Position numbers and translations under genes: made by a program
In this document: one piece after another, positions 45,650-58,199 of the stretch
Numbering within the stretch: the stretch's first letter is position 1
Layout of the letters: every line of letters begins with the position of its first letter
DNA from: Leptidea sinapis
Lineage: Eukaryota > Arthropoda > Insecta > Lepidoptera > Pieridae
Assembly (NCBI RefSeq): GCF_905404315.1
Contig: NC_066310.1
Span: 1,178,001-1,242,000 of the forward strand
Direction: 5' to 3'
DNA: 64,000 nucleotides
Notes under the pieces: generated by a model
What the model saw: only the letters and a program-made list of their open reading frames with translations
Databases searched by the model: none
What the model was told of the DNA's origin: nothing

Positions 45650-48575
45650 AATAAATTATCTTACAAATTGTATTTTAAACATACATAGTTTTTTAATCTT
45701 GAACGATAGAACCGTTTTTATTTAACATAAATTATTTTCAAAAGCAAAGGTTAAAAACAAGTGGCTATAAAAAATATATACCATGAAGCTATTTTCAAAA
45801 CTTCGGAGAACAGCATGATCTGCTTTCTCTTAAATTAGCCGTAAATAAATGCTCTAAAGTCTAATTTATGCGCTCCGATGCGATGACCACTACAATCCGT
45901 TCAGCTATAGGTGTGTTCTACACAAATACACAAACAAGATATATAATAAATCATATATAATAGCTACTTCATAATAAAGGAATATACAAACATAAAAGTG
46001 TTCACCTCTGTGCTCTACATAATGCTTTTCATTATTAAAACACTATAAATAAGGAATTGATTAGTAGATTTATATGATAATTAGATTATTCTTATTATAA
46101 CATTATCTATAAATAAATTAAAATATTTTATATTATTAATATCTCTGCTGTTAATCTTACTACTCAACAGAGGAATATACAGAGAACTAGATAATTATTA
46201 TAACTGTAGCAATGGCAATGATACTTTACAATTTTTTATAGAAAACACAGCTCAAAAAACAATTTCGAGAGAAATTATTTTCTCTTGCGCCAGTTCTTTT
46301 CCCGCTTGTAGTGCTCTGAGTGACAAAAAGATAGGATAGATAGAAGATAGCATGGACAATGCGGGGATTAAAATGAACTAGCAAATAAATGATATTATAC
46401 ACTTATTTAGATAAGCAGAGAACACAAAAATAATTAAATAAATTTACATAAAGCAAGCTTTCATGAAAATAACTCTCCTCGTCAGAATTTCATGTTATCT
46501 CATAACAAAATATCTAATTAATATTTAATTGTTGTTTTCCTTGTACGCTCATCCATAATTAAATAGGCGCTTAGAACAATCCCTCATAAAATTAACTCTC
46601 ATAGCAAAACTATTTAATTATGCGCTGGTAAAGTGAAAACACGACATCAATCAACGCCGGCGTTGGAAAAGAATAATGTTTTGTAAGTTAACCCTTTTGA
46701 GGATTTGGGGCTACTTCAACCGTGATAAAACAGGTACCAGTATTTAATATTCACTTATCTTCCATCTCACGTTTCTGTTATTTTTTTTTATATAGTAAAA
46801 TATATACGTTGGTTGTATTTCTTCAAATTGAATAAGCTTTATTTCATAGTAAGGAATACTTTTAAAATGTATCAATAATTTCCGTTATACGTCATATACG
46901 GGCATTAAAAAGAGAACGCGAAATATTATTTCATATCGTAATGATCATATAATTTTATTAATAAAAAACATTACTTCTTACAGTGAATATTATCTAACTA
47001 ATTTAATCTTATCAATTTCAATATTTTTACTACAAAGGTAAAACATGCTGATCAAAAATATAGTTAAGATGGTTAGTAGTCATGCACACGTGCAATCTTC
47101 CATTGAATTAATAAATGGATTGATTGAAATCTAGTCTATCAGTTGGAAATCTTGTCATTAAAGTACCTCCGTTTAGAGGGCAGCTGATAGCGATTGCTAT
47201 AGGACAAAAAATGATTCTGTTAATGTGGTACCAAAATAGTGACCTCAAATTTTAAACGGTCTCTCTAACTGAAAACACTCTAAGACTAACGTTTTAAGTT
47301 TTCTGACACAGTTTGTTCTATAGTGTTACGAGTTACAATGTAACAAACAATACGATATAATTATACACAAAGTTTTCACGGTGCCCAAGCACAACTTAAC
47401 ACGTTCTATAAGAGCCTTATTTACAATTTAGATAAAATTCGGTCCGTCCGGCCACTTGGAAATTAATTGGTCTGACCACGCGATCGCTGTCACATTTTAG
47501 GGTTAATAAGTGTTGAACGCGCTATCAAGATTCTTTCGTTCTATTATAAATATTGATATTTCCTTTGCTTGAGAACGTGGTAATTAAGTATGAGTTGTGT
47601 TTGTACATTGTAGTGGGGAAAGAAAATATAAAGAGTCAATAATGTAACTGAATAATAATTGTGGTGTGAAACACTGGAAAGACAGTTAAATAAAGCCCAG
47701 CGGAGTAAGTTATACTATACTTTGAGATACATACCATGCGTTTTTATCGTTAAGGTATTTTTGATTTATTGCCTGTATATGTGATAAAATTGTTTCAGTT
47801 CAAAATGTTTGCACGTACCTAGGATTCATACCGGGAACATATTTACATATTTTGTAGGTGAAAGAAAATCTTTGTTTTCATTATTATGATTAAAGTTTTT
47901 TATTCGTATGCTAAGGTCGATGACAACCGTCGAGTAATCACCACATTACATAAATACAAATATAAATAACAAAAACAACAATATTTAAGTATAATTCGTC
48001 ACAAAATCAAAATTTGCAAACAACTCGAACAAATTCTAAGTAAATCAACGAAAAAAGCTCCACAGCGAAGTGAAATACAAAAGAAATACTCAATAAATTA
48101 TGAATGCTTTATCTAAAGCCTGGTTTCTTAATATCGAACGTGATTAAGACACAAAAGGGTTTCTCGAAGCGCGCGTAATCAAATCTTCTCTACCGATAAA
48201 CTCCGTATTGTTTTTTACGTGCTTACGTTCGAGATGCTATCGTTACTCGAGCTACAGCGACGGATTTCAACTTTATCAAGTCCTAATTTATATTTATGTT
48301 TCGAAATTGTATATATTAGTTCTTCTAGCGTGTGTAACCAACCGTTTCAGTAACTTTTAAGACGAAGAAGACGATATGTTCGTTTAAGTCTATAAGATGC
48401 TTCCAACACAACTTTTTGGTCCGTCAAAAACATTATCACAATCTAGAATTTCTAATAAGCTGTTATTGTTATTGTATCTTGATATTTCGATCCAAATAAG
48501 CTCATTGTATCTTAGTGGGTATATTGTACTTACTACTCATTAAATTTTTCATGAGCATTATGTTTATATTTAGTT
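45650..48575. other. Long AT-rich stretch
   Basis: Mostly featureless. 46268-46325 has a faint match to the GAGTTTCTTGCGCC 3' UTR motif (TTTTCTCTTGCGCCAGTTC). 47806-47843 is a minus-sense scrap of the S1 head (GCACGTACCTAGGATTCAT). 47180-47340 is more complex but has no partner here. Confidence 0.35.
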
Positions 48576-48579
48576 TTTT

Positions 48580-49003
48580 ATTCTGAAGATGACGGTTTTC
48601 AACCATTGTATGTTGCCAGTGATGACTTACGGCCCAGACGTGGTCGCTAACTATGGATCTAATGAAAAACTAGAAATAATGGTCGCTCAGAGGGCAATGG
48701 AAAGGACTATGCTCGGAGTTTCCCTGTGAGATCGAATCAGAAATGAGGAGATCCGTAGCAGAATAAAAGTCAAATGATTGCGAAACTAAAGTGGCAGTGG
48801 GCAGGTCACATAGTTCTACGGACAGATAGACGGTGGGGCACTAAAGTCCTCGAATGGCGACCACGTTCCGGAATTCCGATCTAATCAAGATCGCCGGAAT
48901 ACGTTTGATGAGGGAAGCGCAGGAGCGATCGTCGTGGAGATCTTTGGGGGAGGCCTTTGTCCAGCAGTGGACGTCTTCCAGCTGATGATGATAATGATGA
49001 TGT
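48580..49003 (+). mobile_element. RTE-clade LINE C-terminus with TGA tail
   Basis: Plus frames give FNHCMLPVMTYGPDVV, then AQRAMERTMLGVSL and DRIRNEEIRSRIKVK, then WQWAGH-region and IFGGGLCPAVDVFQ, broken by stops and shifts. The tail GCTGATGATGATAATGATGA at 48979-49001 is the usual RTE microsatellite end. Confidence 0.7.
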
Positions 49004-49004
49004 T

Positions 49005-49945
49005 TGTATTTATATTTGTATCTATATACATATTATGAAATTGTTATAGGCCGATGTCTATACATTATAATTAATATAACTAATAATTATGAAAGTTATT
49101 GTATTGGAGCTGTTGCTCAAATACAATTAGTTTACAGTTCTTGTCAGTCTGTCTGAATGAATATATTTTGCATCACGGAAAAATTACTGCGTGGAATTGC
49201 ATACAGTTTCAACAATTTATTTAGTGCTAGAGGTCAAGAACACAAAACATACTATTAATAAAGACTATTTCCTCAATACAAGTCAATATACAATGGCAAT
49301 ACAAGAATCACTCTTATGAAATACACAAGTAATTGTGACTGACTAGAGCAGTTATAACGCATGGTAATATGTAATTCCTAATATTTTACATTTAAATCTC
49401 AATTTTTTTTTATTAGGTTCACTAAACTAAACTCTAAATATTGTATAAAACAAAAATATACGTTAACATGGACGAGTGTTCCTTCTGGAAATGAACACAG
49501 CATTCATTTAAATGTGTTCTAGATTTTATATAAAACTAAAAACAATAATTAACCTATAGATGAACACGATTCAACCCCACAGTCCCCAAGTCGCTATTTC
49601 TAGTAGAAGCCTTCTGAACCGAGGGACTGACGTATTGAATATGTCCACCTCCTGACAGACTTCATTGTACAGAGAACCAAATGCGTTACAAACTAGAACG
49701 TTGACCAATATTTGTGCGTGCTGCTGGTAGACTGACAATGCCGGCTGCAATGCCATGGGACTGCCAAGTTAATTTTAATTTATAATAGAGGACTGTCTAA
49801 ATAAAAAAAAAACTGTATCTAAATTTCATATTTACGAAGTTGCATGCAAAAGCTATCCGTTAATAAAAGCATTTTGCCTTAGTGTGAAATGACAATTAGG
49901 TAGAACAGTGCTTCATTTTCATTTCAAAGTTCTACAAAAAGCTCT
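49005..49945. other. AT-rich stretch, nothing identified
   Basis: A GC-richer part at 49570-49770 has a 61-residue minus-strand frame without a recognised domain. Confidence 0.35.
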
Positions 49946-49947
49946 AA

Positions 49948-50115
49948 TTTTGGCCTCGCACAGTCACTTTGTGGTATCAATTACTGGCTACAGTTTTCCC
50001 AAACCGGTACGACAGGGACCTCCTAGCATAAATCATATTCCCAACTTAGAGGCCGGCAACGCATCTCTTGGCACCTGGTTTTGTGGATGTCCATGGGTAG
50101 TAGCCGCAACACTTT
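49948..50115 (+). mobile_element. J2 LINE 3' fragment
   Basis: GGCCTCGCACAGTCACTTTG, GGTATCAATTACTGGCTACA, CCCAAACCGGTACGAC, GAGGCCGGCAACGCATCTCT and TGGATGTCCATGGGTAG follow J2 in plus sense. Confidence 0.65.
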
Positions 50116-50469
50116 ATATAAAATTAAAAGTTACCATGAATAAGGCTTGAAGGTGACAAAACAATAATAAATATATTTAACTGTTGTAGAATACTCATTA
50201 TACAATTCAATCAACAATATTATGAATATTAGCGAGTTGATTGAATGTCTATTTAATTTACAACATGTAAGCCAATATTGTTGTATAATGCAGACAGTGG
50301 AAATTAATTTCGAATCCATTTCGAATGCAGCATTAATTTTGCAGATTTGTCGATGCGTTGATTAAATCAAATGGAACATTCGAGATTGAGGTTACAATCT
50401 GCATCAACTACGATTACAACAGTCTGCAATCGTTCCTTTAAAAACTTTGTTCTTATTTGAGAACATCAA

Positions 50470-50840
50470 ATTATGTCCTATGATATATTGCTATGAGGCT
50501 ACGCTGCCGATATTAGTACAATATTTGTGCTGTAGAAAAGGGCTGTTCGCGATATTTATAACCTAGGTCCTAAAGAATCATTGAGAGCAAAATTCAAAGA
50601 AATGAACATCTTGACTGTAGCTTCTCAATATATTCTTGATAATGTAATGTATGTTCATAGGCACATAAGTGAATTTGCTAGAAACTGTCATAACCATAAT
50701 GTGAACATCAGGAACAGACATATGCTTATAAGGCCTTCTACTCGGCTAAGTCGAGTTAGTAAATCTTTTGTGGGGCGATGTATATGCATTATGCTTTTAC
50801 AACAAGATCACAGAAAATGTTAATGTTAACTATGTGGTAA
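50470..50840 (+). mobile_element. K1 LINE ORF2 fragment with deletion
   Basis: Plus sense: ALFITxGPKESLRAKFKE-like frame, then MNILTVASQYILDNVMYVHR and HISEFARNCHNHNVNIRNRH. Near 50820 it jumps from the ENV-region to TATGTGGTAAA, a deletion of about 60 bp, and the 3' UTR is missing. Confidence 0.7.
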
Positions 50841-50844
50841 ATAA

Positions 50845-52078
50845 ATATTTTGATTTCTAGTTTATATCTAGTGTCGTAAGTGTCTCGCCAGTAATGCTTT
50901 ATTTAAGTTTACTTTATCAAATATAAAGGACAGTTAAAATTTTAATGTAAACGTATAAAAAGTATTATTGTACATCGGTCGATGACATGGGCCCTACTAA
51001 TGTTGGCCGGATGTTAGATTTGATCTCAACTCGAATAATAGAATAATTACATTGTACTTTATCGATATAACGGTATTATTTACGCATTTTTATACGAATA
51101 GGTGTTATACGGCACGTTTGCAATTTATTGAAATGTTCACTTTTGTCTGTTGATCAATTACTGTTGGATTTTTTTATTATGTTGGTGACATAAAATGAAC
51201 TGCTTTTTCATAGAAAATTTCATCATTTTTTAAATATTACCCTATTTAAATATCTGTAGTGGACAAAATGTATAAGGTGGACTTCGTTTGTAAACATTTT
51301 GGATGCACAGCAATCGTTTGTTCTCTTTGTTATGGCAAATATAGTGCATGCGATTCCCGTAAAAAGACACATAGAGAGATGATACCATAGACAACAAACG
51401 CATTGGTATCTGAGTGGCTAATATAAGGCCATTTGTTACCGGGCACCTGCACAGTTCGCACGCAATATATTATAATATTTTAATACTTCATCAGTGGTCA
51501 ACGACAAATGAGTGGGAGCCCGCAGCTGCAGACCATCTCTCCTCGGAGTCTCAGATATATTTGTCTATATTTCGCATGAACCGATTTGCATTTTTGATAT
51601 CATATGTTTTCCTACGCACTAGCTAATAAACATTTCATGGCATTTTTTCATTTGGAAGGTCATTCAGATTGATCCTGTTACAGTTTTAGATCTTCTTGTG
51701 GAATATATTAGTAATCCAAGGAACTTTTCAACTTTTAGAGAGAATTTTTCTTGTTCTTCCAATAACACACTAAGCAGACAGTATTTTTGAACTGGTGTAA
51801 ACCAAAAATTGACACGGGTTTTAAATGATTAGCAATTTACGGGTGAAGACGAAATGGCTAAGCAACTTTAACGGCCCAAATTAGAATGGTTTTAATGTAA
51901 ATGGTGTCATTGAACTAATCAGGCATGAGAAGGAAGTAATACATTAAGCTCATAGTTTATTTGACTAATAATGTGTGAAAGTGGAGATTGGCTACTCAAT
52001 TTACGTACTAAATTTACCTATATTCTTAACTTACAACATTTAGAAGTGAACAGTATATTTTGCATTTGAATTATTCTA
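50845..52078. other. AT-rich stretch, nothing identified
   Basis: No family members or credible exons seen; a 70-residue frame at 51414 lacks features. Confidence 0.4.
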
Positions 52079-52086
52079 TTTGACAT

Positions 52087-52461
52087 CACGGACGAGTAAA
52101 AAAAGAAGGACTCCGCGCCGTGATATTAGCAAGTGAAGCACCGTTATGCTAGTGTGTGTGCGGTTACGGTGGATACTAGTTACACAATTTTTTCTCTCTT
52201 AAATAATTATATATGGCCACAAATACTTATATAGTATCGTTTTTACATTTTTTCACAACGCACGACAGCATTTTTAAAATATTTTATTGAGACGCAAACT
52301 GATCTGTCACAGACGATGTCAATTCTGATAATGGCCGCCTATCGGCCTGTAGGAGTGTAAGTGTGTGCGTGGGGCTATGTATTTACACGTTAATCGGCTT
52401 GTTTTGGTGCTACACTGTTATGTAAGGTGACACGGAGTACTTATTTTTTTACTAGTGCGTG
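52087..52461. mobile_element. hAT-like nonautonomous DNA element
   Basis: 375 bp bounded by 29-bp inverted repeats (52087-52115 and 52433-52461, 25 of 29 identical; start CACGGACGAGTAAAAAAAG). Directly flanked by the 8-bp direct repeat TTTGACAT (52079-52086 and 52462-52469). An 8-bp target duplication and CA-beginning termini fit the hAT superfamily. No transposase frame inside. Confidence 0.75.
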
Positions 52462-52629
52462 TTTGACATATTATCTACAACAAATGTCAATTTTTTTATA
52501 AATATTTAGTTTTTTATTATTATTATTTTTAGTTTTAAAACAAGATGTTCGTAAAGTTGTACGTTAAGTGGTTTTTTTTTGTAAAAAAAAATCTAAATTA
52601 AACCTGCAGTTTTTTTATAAATAAGTCCT

Positions 52630-53060
52630 AGCTATAGAACCAGAATATGCTAGCGTATAGATGACCTGACAGCCCGATAGTGCGTTAGAATTATTTTTGA
52701 TGTCATTTCTAACACTATCACCGCTCCGGAAATAAATGGCGTTCTAAGAGAGAAGAAGTGCCACAAGAACCTCTCCCAGCATTCTTTTTTGCGCTCTTTT
52801 TAATAAAATATGCAATATTGTACTTTCAGTTTTATTGCTATAAAATAATCATAATCTAGTGCCAGGCTGTCCGATCACTTAGGTATTCAGCTGTGGAGTA
52901 GTAGGATTTACGACAGAGCCATTTTTTAATAAAACATTTAAATTTATTTATAGATTACGCCTGTGACTGGGACTTTATCATAAAAGTGTATAAATTTACC
53001 CTTAAGGCCTAATAATGTATCTTATGAAGCCTTAGTTAGAAGCAAGAAGAATTAGTTAGA
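52630..53060 (-). mobile_element. K2 LINE C-terminus and 3' UTR, diverged
   Basis: Minus sense and collinear with 53525-53965: GAAGAAGTGCCACAAGAACC, CTCCCAGCATTCTTTTTTGC, CAGGCTGTCCGATCACTTAG and GGATTTACGACAGAGCCATT. The frame is lost. Confidence 0.7.
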
Positions 53061-53524
53061 AGCAATCCCTTATTTCTAGTGTTATAATAATAAAAATAAC
53101 CACTTAGGGCAAAAAGGTGATGATTTTTTGTATATTAAAAATATTTCTTTAAATTTTTCTTTGAGTGACTCTAGTATATAATAAGTCTATGGTCTTAACA
53201 GACAAAAACACTGATTGGCAATGAATAAGACGAAGAATAATTAATCTTTGATAGAACAGAAAAACCTGGACTAAAGAAAACAAATATGTGCCAATCTATT
53301 CCTTGAAGGCTTTTACAAAAACATGTGAAATATTTATTTTGTACATAATAATAATGCAGTATAATTAAATACATTTTTTTTTGATTATCTATTGTATACA
53401 ATTCGAATAATTTTTTAAATTTCATAGATTTATTATTTGGTGTTATTTAAGCTAGTCGCTTATGTTTCTATCTTCTTTTATGAATGGATCTCGCCAGAGT
53501 GAAGTTTATAATAATATTTTTGCT

Positions 53525-53965
53525 TTTAAAAGGCATAAAAGGCATTTATTTTCTCAAAATTGATTCCTTTAGAATTCTTTTTGATGTCATTTCTTATACT
53601 ACTAGATACTACTACCGCTTCGGAAACAAATGGCGCTCTGAGAGAGAAGAAGCGGCGCAAGAAACTCTCCCAGCATTCTTTTTTTTGCGCTCTTTTCAAT
53701 AAAAATATACAATATTGTACAGTTGCTATAAAATAATCACAATCTAGTCCCAGGCTGTCCGATCATTTAGATATTCAGCAGTGGAGTAATAGGATTTACG
53801 ACAGAGCCATTTTTTTATAAAACATTTAAATTTATTTATAGACAATGCCTGAACAGTGGCTGGGACTTTATTGTAGAAGTGTATACATTTACCCTTAAAG
53901 CTATTATGTATCTTATGAAGCCTACTAGAATTAGTTACAAGGTTTATATACCTATCTAGTCTTTT
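53525..53965 (-). mobile_element. K2 LINE C-terminus and 3' UTR
   Basis: The minus frame reads CIHFYNKVPATVQALSINKF, then WLCRKSYYSTAEYLNDRTAW and stop, homologous to the K1 C-terminus. The 3' UTR contains GAGAGTTTCTTGCGCCGCTT and ends at AAGGCATAAAAGGCATTTAT. Same orientation as its neighbour. Confidence 0.75.
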
Positions 53966-54072
53966 CCTGCTCTATTTTATCTCTATTAGGACATTCGTCC
54001 ACCGGTTGCTGCTGCAACAATTCATCTGCCTAATATTGCTTTGTTCCATCTTGTCGTTAGTTTGTGATAACA

Positions 54073-54515
54073 CCAGGAACAGACATAAACTTATAATGCC
54101 TACTTCTCGACTAAGTCGAGTTAGTAAGTCTTTTGCCGGGCGATGTTTATGCTTTAACAACATGATCCCAGAAAATGTTCAAAACAAAAGTATTACGTAA
54201 TTCAAAAGAATTCTTAAAAAACGTTTGTGTGGTAAATAAAGGTTACTATAACATAAATGACTTTCTTAATGATACCACAGATTGGGAATGGAGCGACCGC
54301 CCTCAGGCTTTAAAATAATTAGCTTAATTATACAATATTAAGTTGTAAACATATTTTTTTGATGATTGATTTGATGAAATAAAGCCCGCTGATATTGTTG
54401 CGCCCATTCTTCTCAGGACTGAGCCGTTTTGGAATGGGTGTTAGTTTTTGACTTTCAATAAGTGATGTCACATTCTATTTTGAACAAAAATATTTCACAA
54501 TTTGAATTTGAAAAA
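54073..54515 (+). mobile_element. K1 LINE C-terminus and 3' end
   Basis: Plus sense from NTRNRHKL through TSRLSRVSKSFAGRCLCF and MIPENVQNKSIT to NDFLNDTTDWEWSDRPQAL and stop, with two small shifts. The 3' UTR includes CCCGCTGATATTGTTGCGCC, and the end is TTTCACAATTTGAATTTGAA. Confidence 0.75.
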
Positions 54516-54677
54516 AGAACCACCACGTGAGCTTCAAGGCTTTAGTGAGTAAATAAAATCATGTTATTATAACTCTATTATTATAAATAAATAAATCAAA
54601 TTGAATTACTAAATAAAAGTATAATTTCCATACAATTAACAAAAATACACAATAATGGACACTTACGGCTCTGTTTG

Positions 54678-54850
54678 TCAATTACAATTTATTAAATCCC
54701 TCAGGAGACGAGTTGTCCATTCATTTTGAATGATCCCTTTAAACATGAAAGCGGTTTTATTCATAGAAAATTTCTTGATGGACGAAATAATTAGCGATGA
54801 AAGGGAATGGTTAAGTTGAGTTTTGGGCTGAATTTTCGCATTAAATTCGT
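54678..54850 (-). CDS. Candidate terminal exon, 56 codons
   Basis: Minus strand: acceptor actttacatttatcag at 54851, entry with two bases, then 56 open codons (includes FNAKIQPKTQLNHSLSSLI and KGIIQNEWTTRLLRDLINC) and TGA at 54678-54680. Length is near what chance gives, but the acceptor is good and composition is balanced. Could end the same gene as the candidates at 56.7-57.1 kb. No family recognised. Confidence 0.27.
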
Positions 54851-55014
54851 CTGATAAATGTAAAGTCTAAAACCCGACGTTTATGAGCAGAATGAGAGAT
54901 GGCAAGGTCAAAAGTACTCGTCTATGTTTGCTAATATGAATAAAACTTTCTGATCATTTTGCCTTTACGAAAAGTTAAGGTCAATTAATCCTATACAATG
55001 TTTTTGTTTGTTGT

Positions 55015-55560
55015 TAAATTCAAATTCTAATATTTTTATTCAAAATAGGATGTGACATCACTTATTGAAAGTCAAAAACTACCACCCATTCCAAAATGAA
55101 TGCCTCTGAACTCAGTGGGCCTTTTTTTTTCATCGAAAAAATATGTTTACAAAGAAATATTGTACAATTAAACTTATTATTTAAGAGCCTGAGGGCGTTC
55201 ACTCCATTCCCAATCTGTGGTATCATTAAGAAAGATATTTATGTTATAGAAACCTTAACCATACAACGTTTTTTAACAATTCTCTTGAATAAAGTAATAC
55301 TTTTTTTTAAACCTTTTCTGGGATCTTGTTGTAAAAGCATATACATCGCTCCACAAAAGACTTTCTAACTCGACTTAGCCGGGTAGTAGACATTATAGGT
55401 TTATGTCTGTTACTGGTGTTTAAATTATGGTTATGACAGTTTCTAGCAAATTCACTTATGTACCTATGAACATACATTACATTATAAAGAATATATTGAG
55501 AAGCAACAGTCAAGATGTTAATTCCTTTGAATTTTGCTCTCAATGATTCTTTAATGTTAA
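55015..55560 (-). mobile_element. K1 LINE C-terminus and 3' end
   Basis: Minus sense: ESLRAKFKGINILTVASQYI, then YNVMYVHRYISEFARNCHNH and SFVERCICFYNKIPEKV, with a shift near 55310. The 3' UTR is at 55080-55190 and the end near 55018 is TTCAAATTC. Deletion in the 3' UTR removes the GCGCC segment. Confidence 0.75.
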
Positions 55561-55564
55561 TGCT

Positions 55565-56430
55565 ACCACGTATATTTTTTATGATGAGAAGTGATGAGAT
55601 GAGGACCTAATAGTAAATGATATGCCTGCCAATTGCAAAGCAGTATTTCTATTGAAAACCGAAAATTCAGAGCTGTGCAACGATTACAATATGCGATTAT
55701 CGCCTATTATAGGTGATAAGACTTATAATCGAGTTAACATCAACAAGAATCCAAGATCTGATAAAAATAATTAACGAGAGTAAATAGAAAATAATTTATT
55801 AAAGTATTTAAGTTAGTGGACATACCCATAAAAGTATGTTATTACCGTAGCAAATAAATGTACCGAATCACTATATCCATCCATCTGAAAGATGGTGTTA
55901 TAATAAGTTTGTTTTTTGAAATCTATCAGTTATAGGTTTATACGTTCAGATTGAAGGAATTGTTGCGAAATCCGGACCTTTGATTTTACGTCTAAAATCA
56001 CACCACCCGCACATTGTTGCAGACTATAGTAATCCCAAGTATGTTGTAGAAATTTGAAAAATGTCGTAAAACCAGAAGTAATATAGAATTAGCCTGGTTA
56101 TGTGTCTTGGAAGGTATAGTACTACAATTTGTTGATGTGGGGTTAAATTCGGGAAATAAATAAATATTTCGGAAAACCTATCCAAAATCACACAAGAACA
56201 ATATTTGTATGACACTTCCCCAGTGTGTATTTAATTTGTTGTTAATACATATCTTTAGTTGGATAAATAGATTCGTAAGATATATTGTTCGCATCCACCG
56301 AGAGTGCGTCAACCAGTTTTAGGGTAAAGCAAACAGCGTATTGTTAGTTTGTTACATTTAGCCGCTCCCGAACCATGATGTTACTCTATGCTTGTGAACG
56401 TAGACTAAGAAAGAACGTAGATAGAGTTGG
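55565..56430. other. Single-copy stretch
   Basis: 55709-55731 is a near-perfect 23-bp palindrome (TTATCGCCTATTATAGGTG core). A minus-strand run at 55945-56032 (starts SATMCGWCDFRRKIKGPDF, acceptor at TATAG) ends in TGA; not enough to call an exon. Confidence 0.3.
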
Positions 56431-56435
56431 CTGAA

Positions 56436-56737
56436 GCTTTTTTTTATGGAAAAAGGAGGACAAACGAGCGTACGGGTCATCTGGTGCTATGTGATCATCG
56501 CCACCCCCATTCTCTTGCAACACCAGAGGAATTACAGGAGCACTGCCGGTCTTTAAGGAAGGTGTACGCACATACACACACATCCAGATGGTGGGGATGA
56601 TATCTTAATTTCTAGCGTGTCGTGCGTAGGTGGAATTTGGCGGCAGGAATCAGGTGAAACAGCTCTTCGGAACACTCCACGTGATAAATGCGGTAGAAGA
56701 CAATCAATGAAGCAACGTCTGTACGCAACGCCAAAGC
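56436..56737 (-). mobile_element. J1 LINE 3' fragment with internal deletion
   Basis: Minus-sense J1 from CTTTGGCGTTGCG through TCACGTGGAGTGTTCCGAAG to the TTCCATAAAAAAA end. About 170 bp between CACACATCCAGATGG and TACGCACATACACA is missing, with a short CA repeat at the joint. Confidence 0.7.
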
Positions 56738-56816
56738 TTGATTTTAAAGGAGTAAAAGCATCATGCAGCCATATTGGATTTGTAAATTCATTGGTAAAGT
56801 CGATATGACGTCTTGC
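56738..56816 (-). CDS. Candidate exon start, cut by J1
   Basis: Minus strand: strong acceptor (attatatttttgcag) ending at 56817, then open sequence in two frames (RQDVISTLPMNLQIQYGC if it follows 57004 in phase, or ARRHIDFTNEFTNPIWLHD in phase 0). The J1 fragment begins at 56737, so the exon may be truncated by that insertion or end in the TAA at about 56744. Confidence 0.22.
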
Positions 56817-57003
56817 CTGCAAAAATATAATAAATTTTGATGTCGTAGCTGACATGAAAAATATTTGTAAGTTGTGGTAAACCTATAGATTGAAAATCCA
56901 ACAGTGTCCTGACATATTTTTTTAGATTTCTAATATTAGATCGTATATTGTAGTATTGTTCTAGAAATATCAATTACACTATATTTGAAACGGCTGAACT
57001 CAC

Positions 57004-57146
57004 CTCCAATCGGTATAGGTTAGGTTATATATAGGTTCAATTAGTTTCAAACCAATCGCAGGTGCTTGATCAGGGTGAGTAAGATGAATGGTTTTGAGGC
57101 CATTGAATTCGTCTGCCGGTATAATTTTAATATAGACAATGGGATG
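57004..57146 (-). CDS. Candidate internal exon, 47 codons
   Basis: Minus strand: perfect donor GAG/gtgagt at 57003 and possible acceptor gtag at 57147. Open frame starts HPIVYIKIIPADEFNGLKT and includes LTHPDQAPAIGLKLIEP, leaving two bases. An in-frame TAG lies just upstream, so it needs the acceptor. Followed 187 bp later by a strong acceptor at 56817. Product unknown. Confidence 0.3.
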
Positions 57147-57336
57147 CTACTTACTTGGAGCCGTGAGAAACATTGTAGTTAATTATGTAGGCGATATTAT
57201 GGGTACGTTTTGTGCACTCGAATACAACAAAAGTGGCATAACCGTTTTAAGTGTGCCGTGTTTATCGTCAAAATCAAACCCCACACCCACCGCCTTGTCA
57301 AACTAAGCATTCTGAACTCAAGCCAGCAGCATAAAA

Positions 57337-57388
57337 ATGGACAAATCATCTGATAGAGGACCTCCAATTATTGATCCAGAATTATTCG
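57337..57388 (+). CDS. Candidate short first coding exon
   Basis: ATG in excellent context (aaaaATGG), 17 codons (MDKSSDRGPPIIDPELF) and a weak donor G/gtactt. The upstream 150 bp is non-repeat. Divergent from the minus-strand candidates. Too short to be confident; a read-through frame stops at 57403. Confidence 0.15.
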
Positions 57389-57739
57389 GTACTTACATTT
57401 ATTAAACTTGAGTAAGTATGTTCTATTTAAGAAGTCAGGAGTTTATTTATTTATTTATAATATAAACTTATGGTCACAAACTACACGGGATAATATTATG
57501 TTACTCGTATTACATCCTTGTCAATAACATACGCTATTAAACCTGCCTTAACTCCACATTGATCTCAATTCTAATAAAAGTGTGCATTTATATTTTGAAT
57601 CATCTTTAAAACATAATCAATATCTCTTACCAAATAACGGTATTTACATACTTATATTATTGTATAATATTAAGTTATTTAAATGATGTAAATTCCAATT
57701 CCTTAACGCTATAATAATCTAAGATGTATGTACTTTAGT

Positions 57740-57951
57740 CGGCCGTTTTCAATAACCTAACTACCCTTAGTTTAACTTACTGATATATTGCTGTCACCGT
57801 TTAATGACAAGATCTTATCTATCTATGTCCAATAGTTATAGTCTAATGCTGTCTGTCAATAGGTTATTGAAATGTAAGTAAGCGTAAAAGGATAGATTTG
57901 TCTACGTCTAGTAAGTAAACCTAAGGATAGATAGGTTAATGAAAACGGCCG
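57740..57951. mobile_element. MITE-like inverted-repeat element
   Basis: 212 bp with inverted ends of about 43 bp: CGGCCGTTTTCAATAACC at the left and its near-complement at 57909-57951, including CTAAGGATAG. No coding content. Target duplication not resolved (TTTAGT left, TAATCG right). Family not assigned. Confidence 0.65.
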
Positions 57952-58199
57952 TAATCGGCATGCTCTATCTACAATGTTTGAGTGGTCTGTGGTACATTAT
58001 TGCGATTTCTATTGCAAGACAAATATATACTAACACCTCCATGTTTGGTAACATTTCTGTGTCGTCTCCTAAGTCTAGTGTCAATATTTGAAGAGTTCAC
58101 CTCATTTCTTGGTGGTAGGAATGGGACGTTATCGATGGGTAACATGTACATTGTGGATTGTGGACAAAAATCAAAAATATATATTTTCTTGGAATCATA

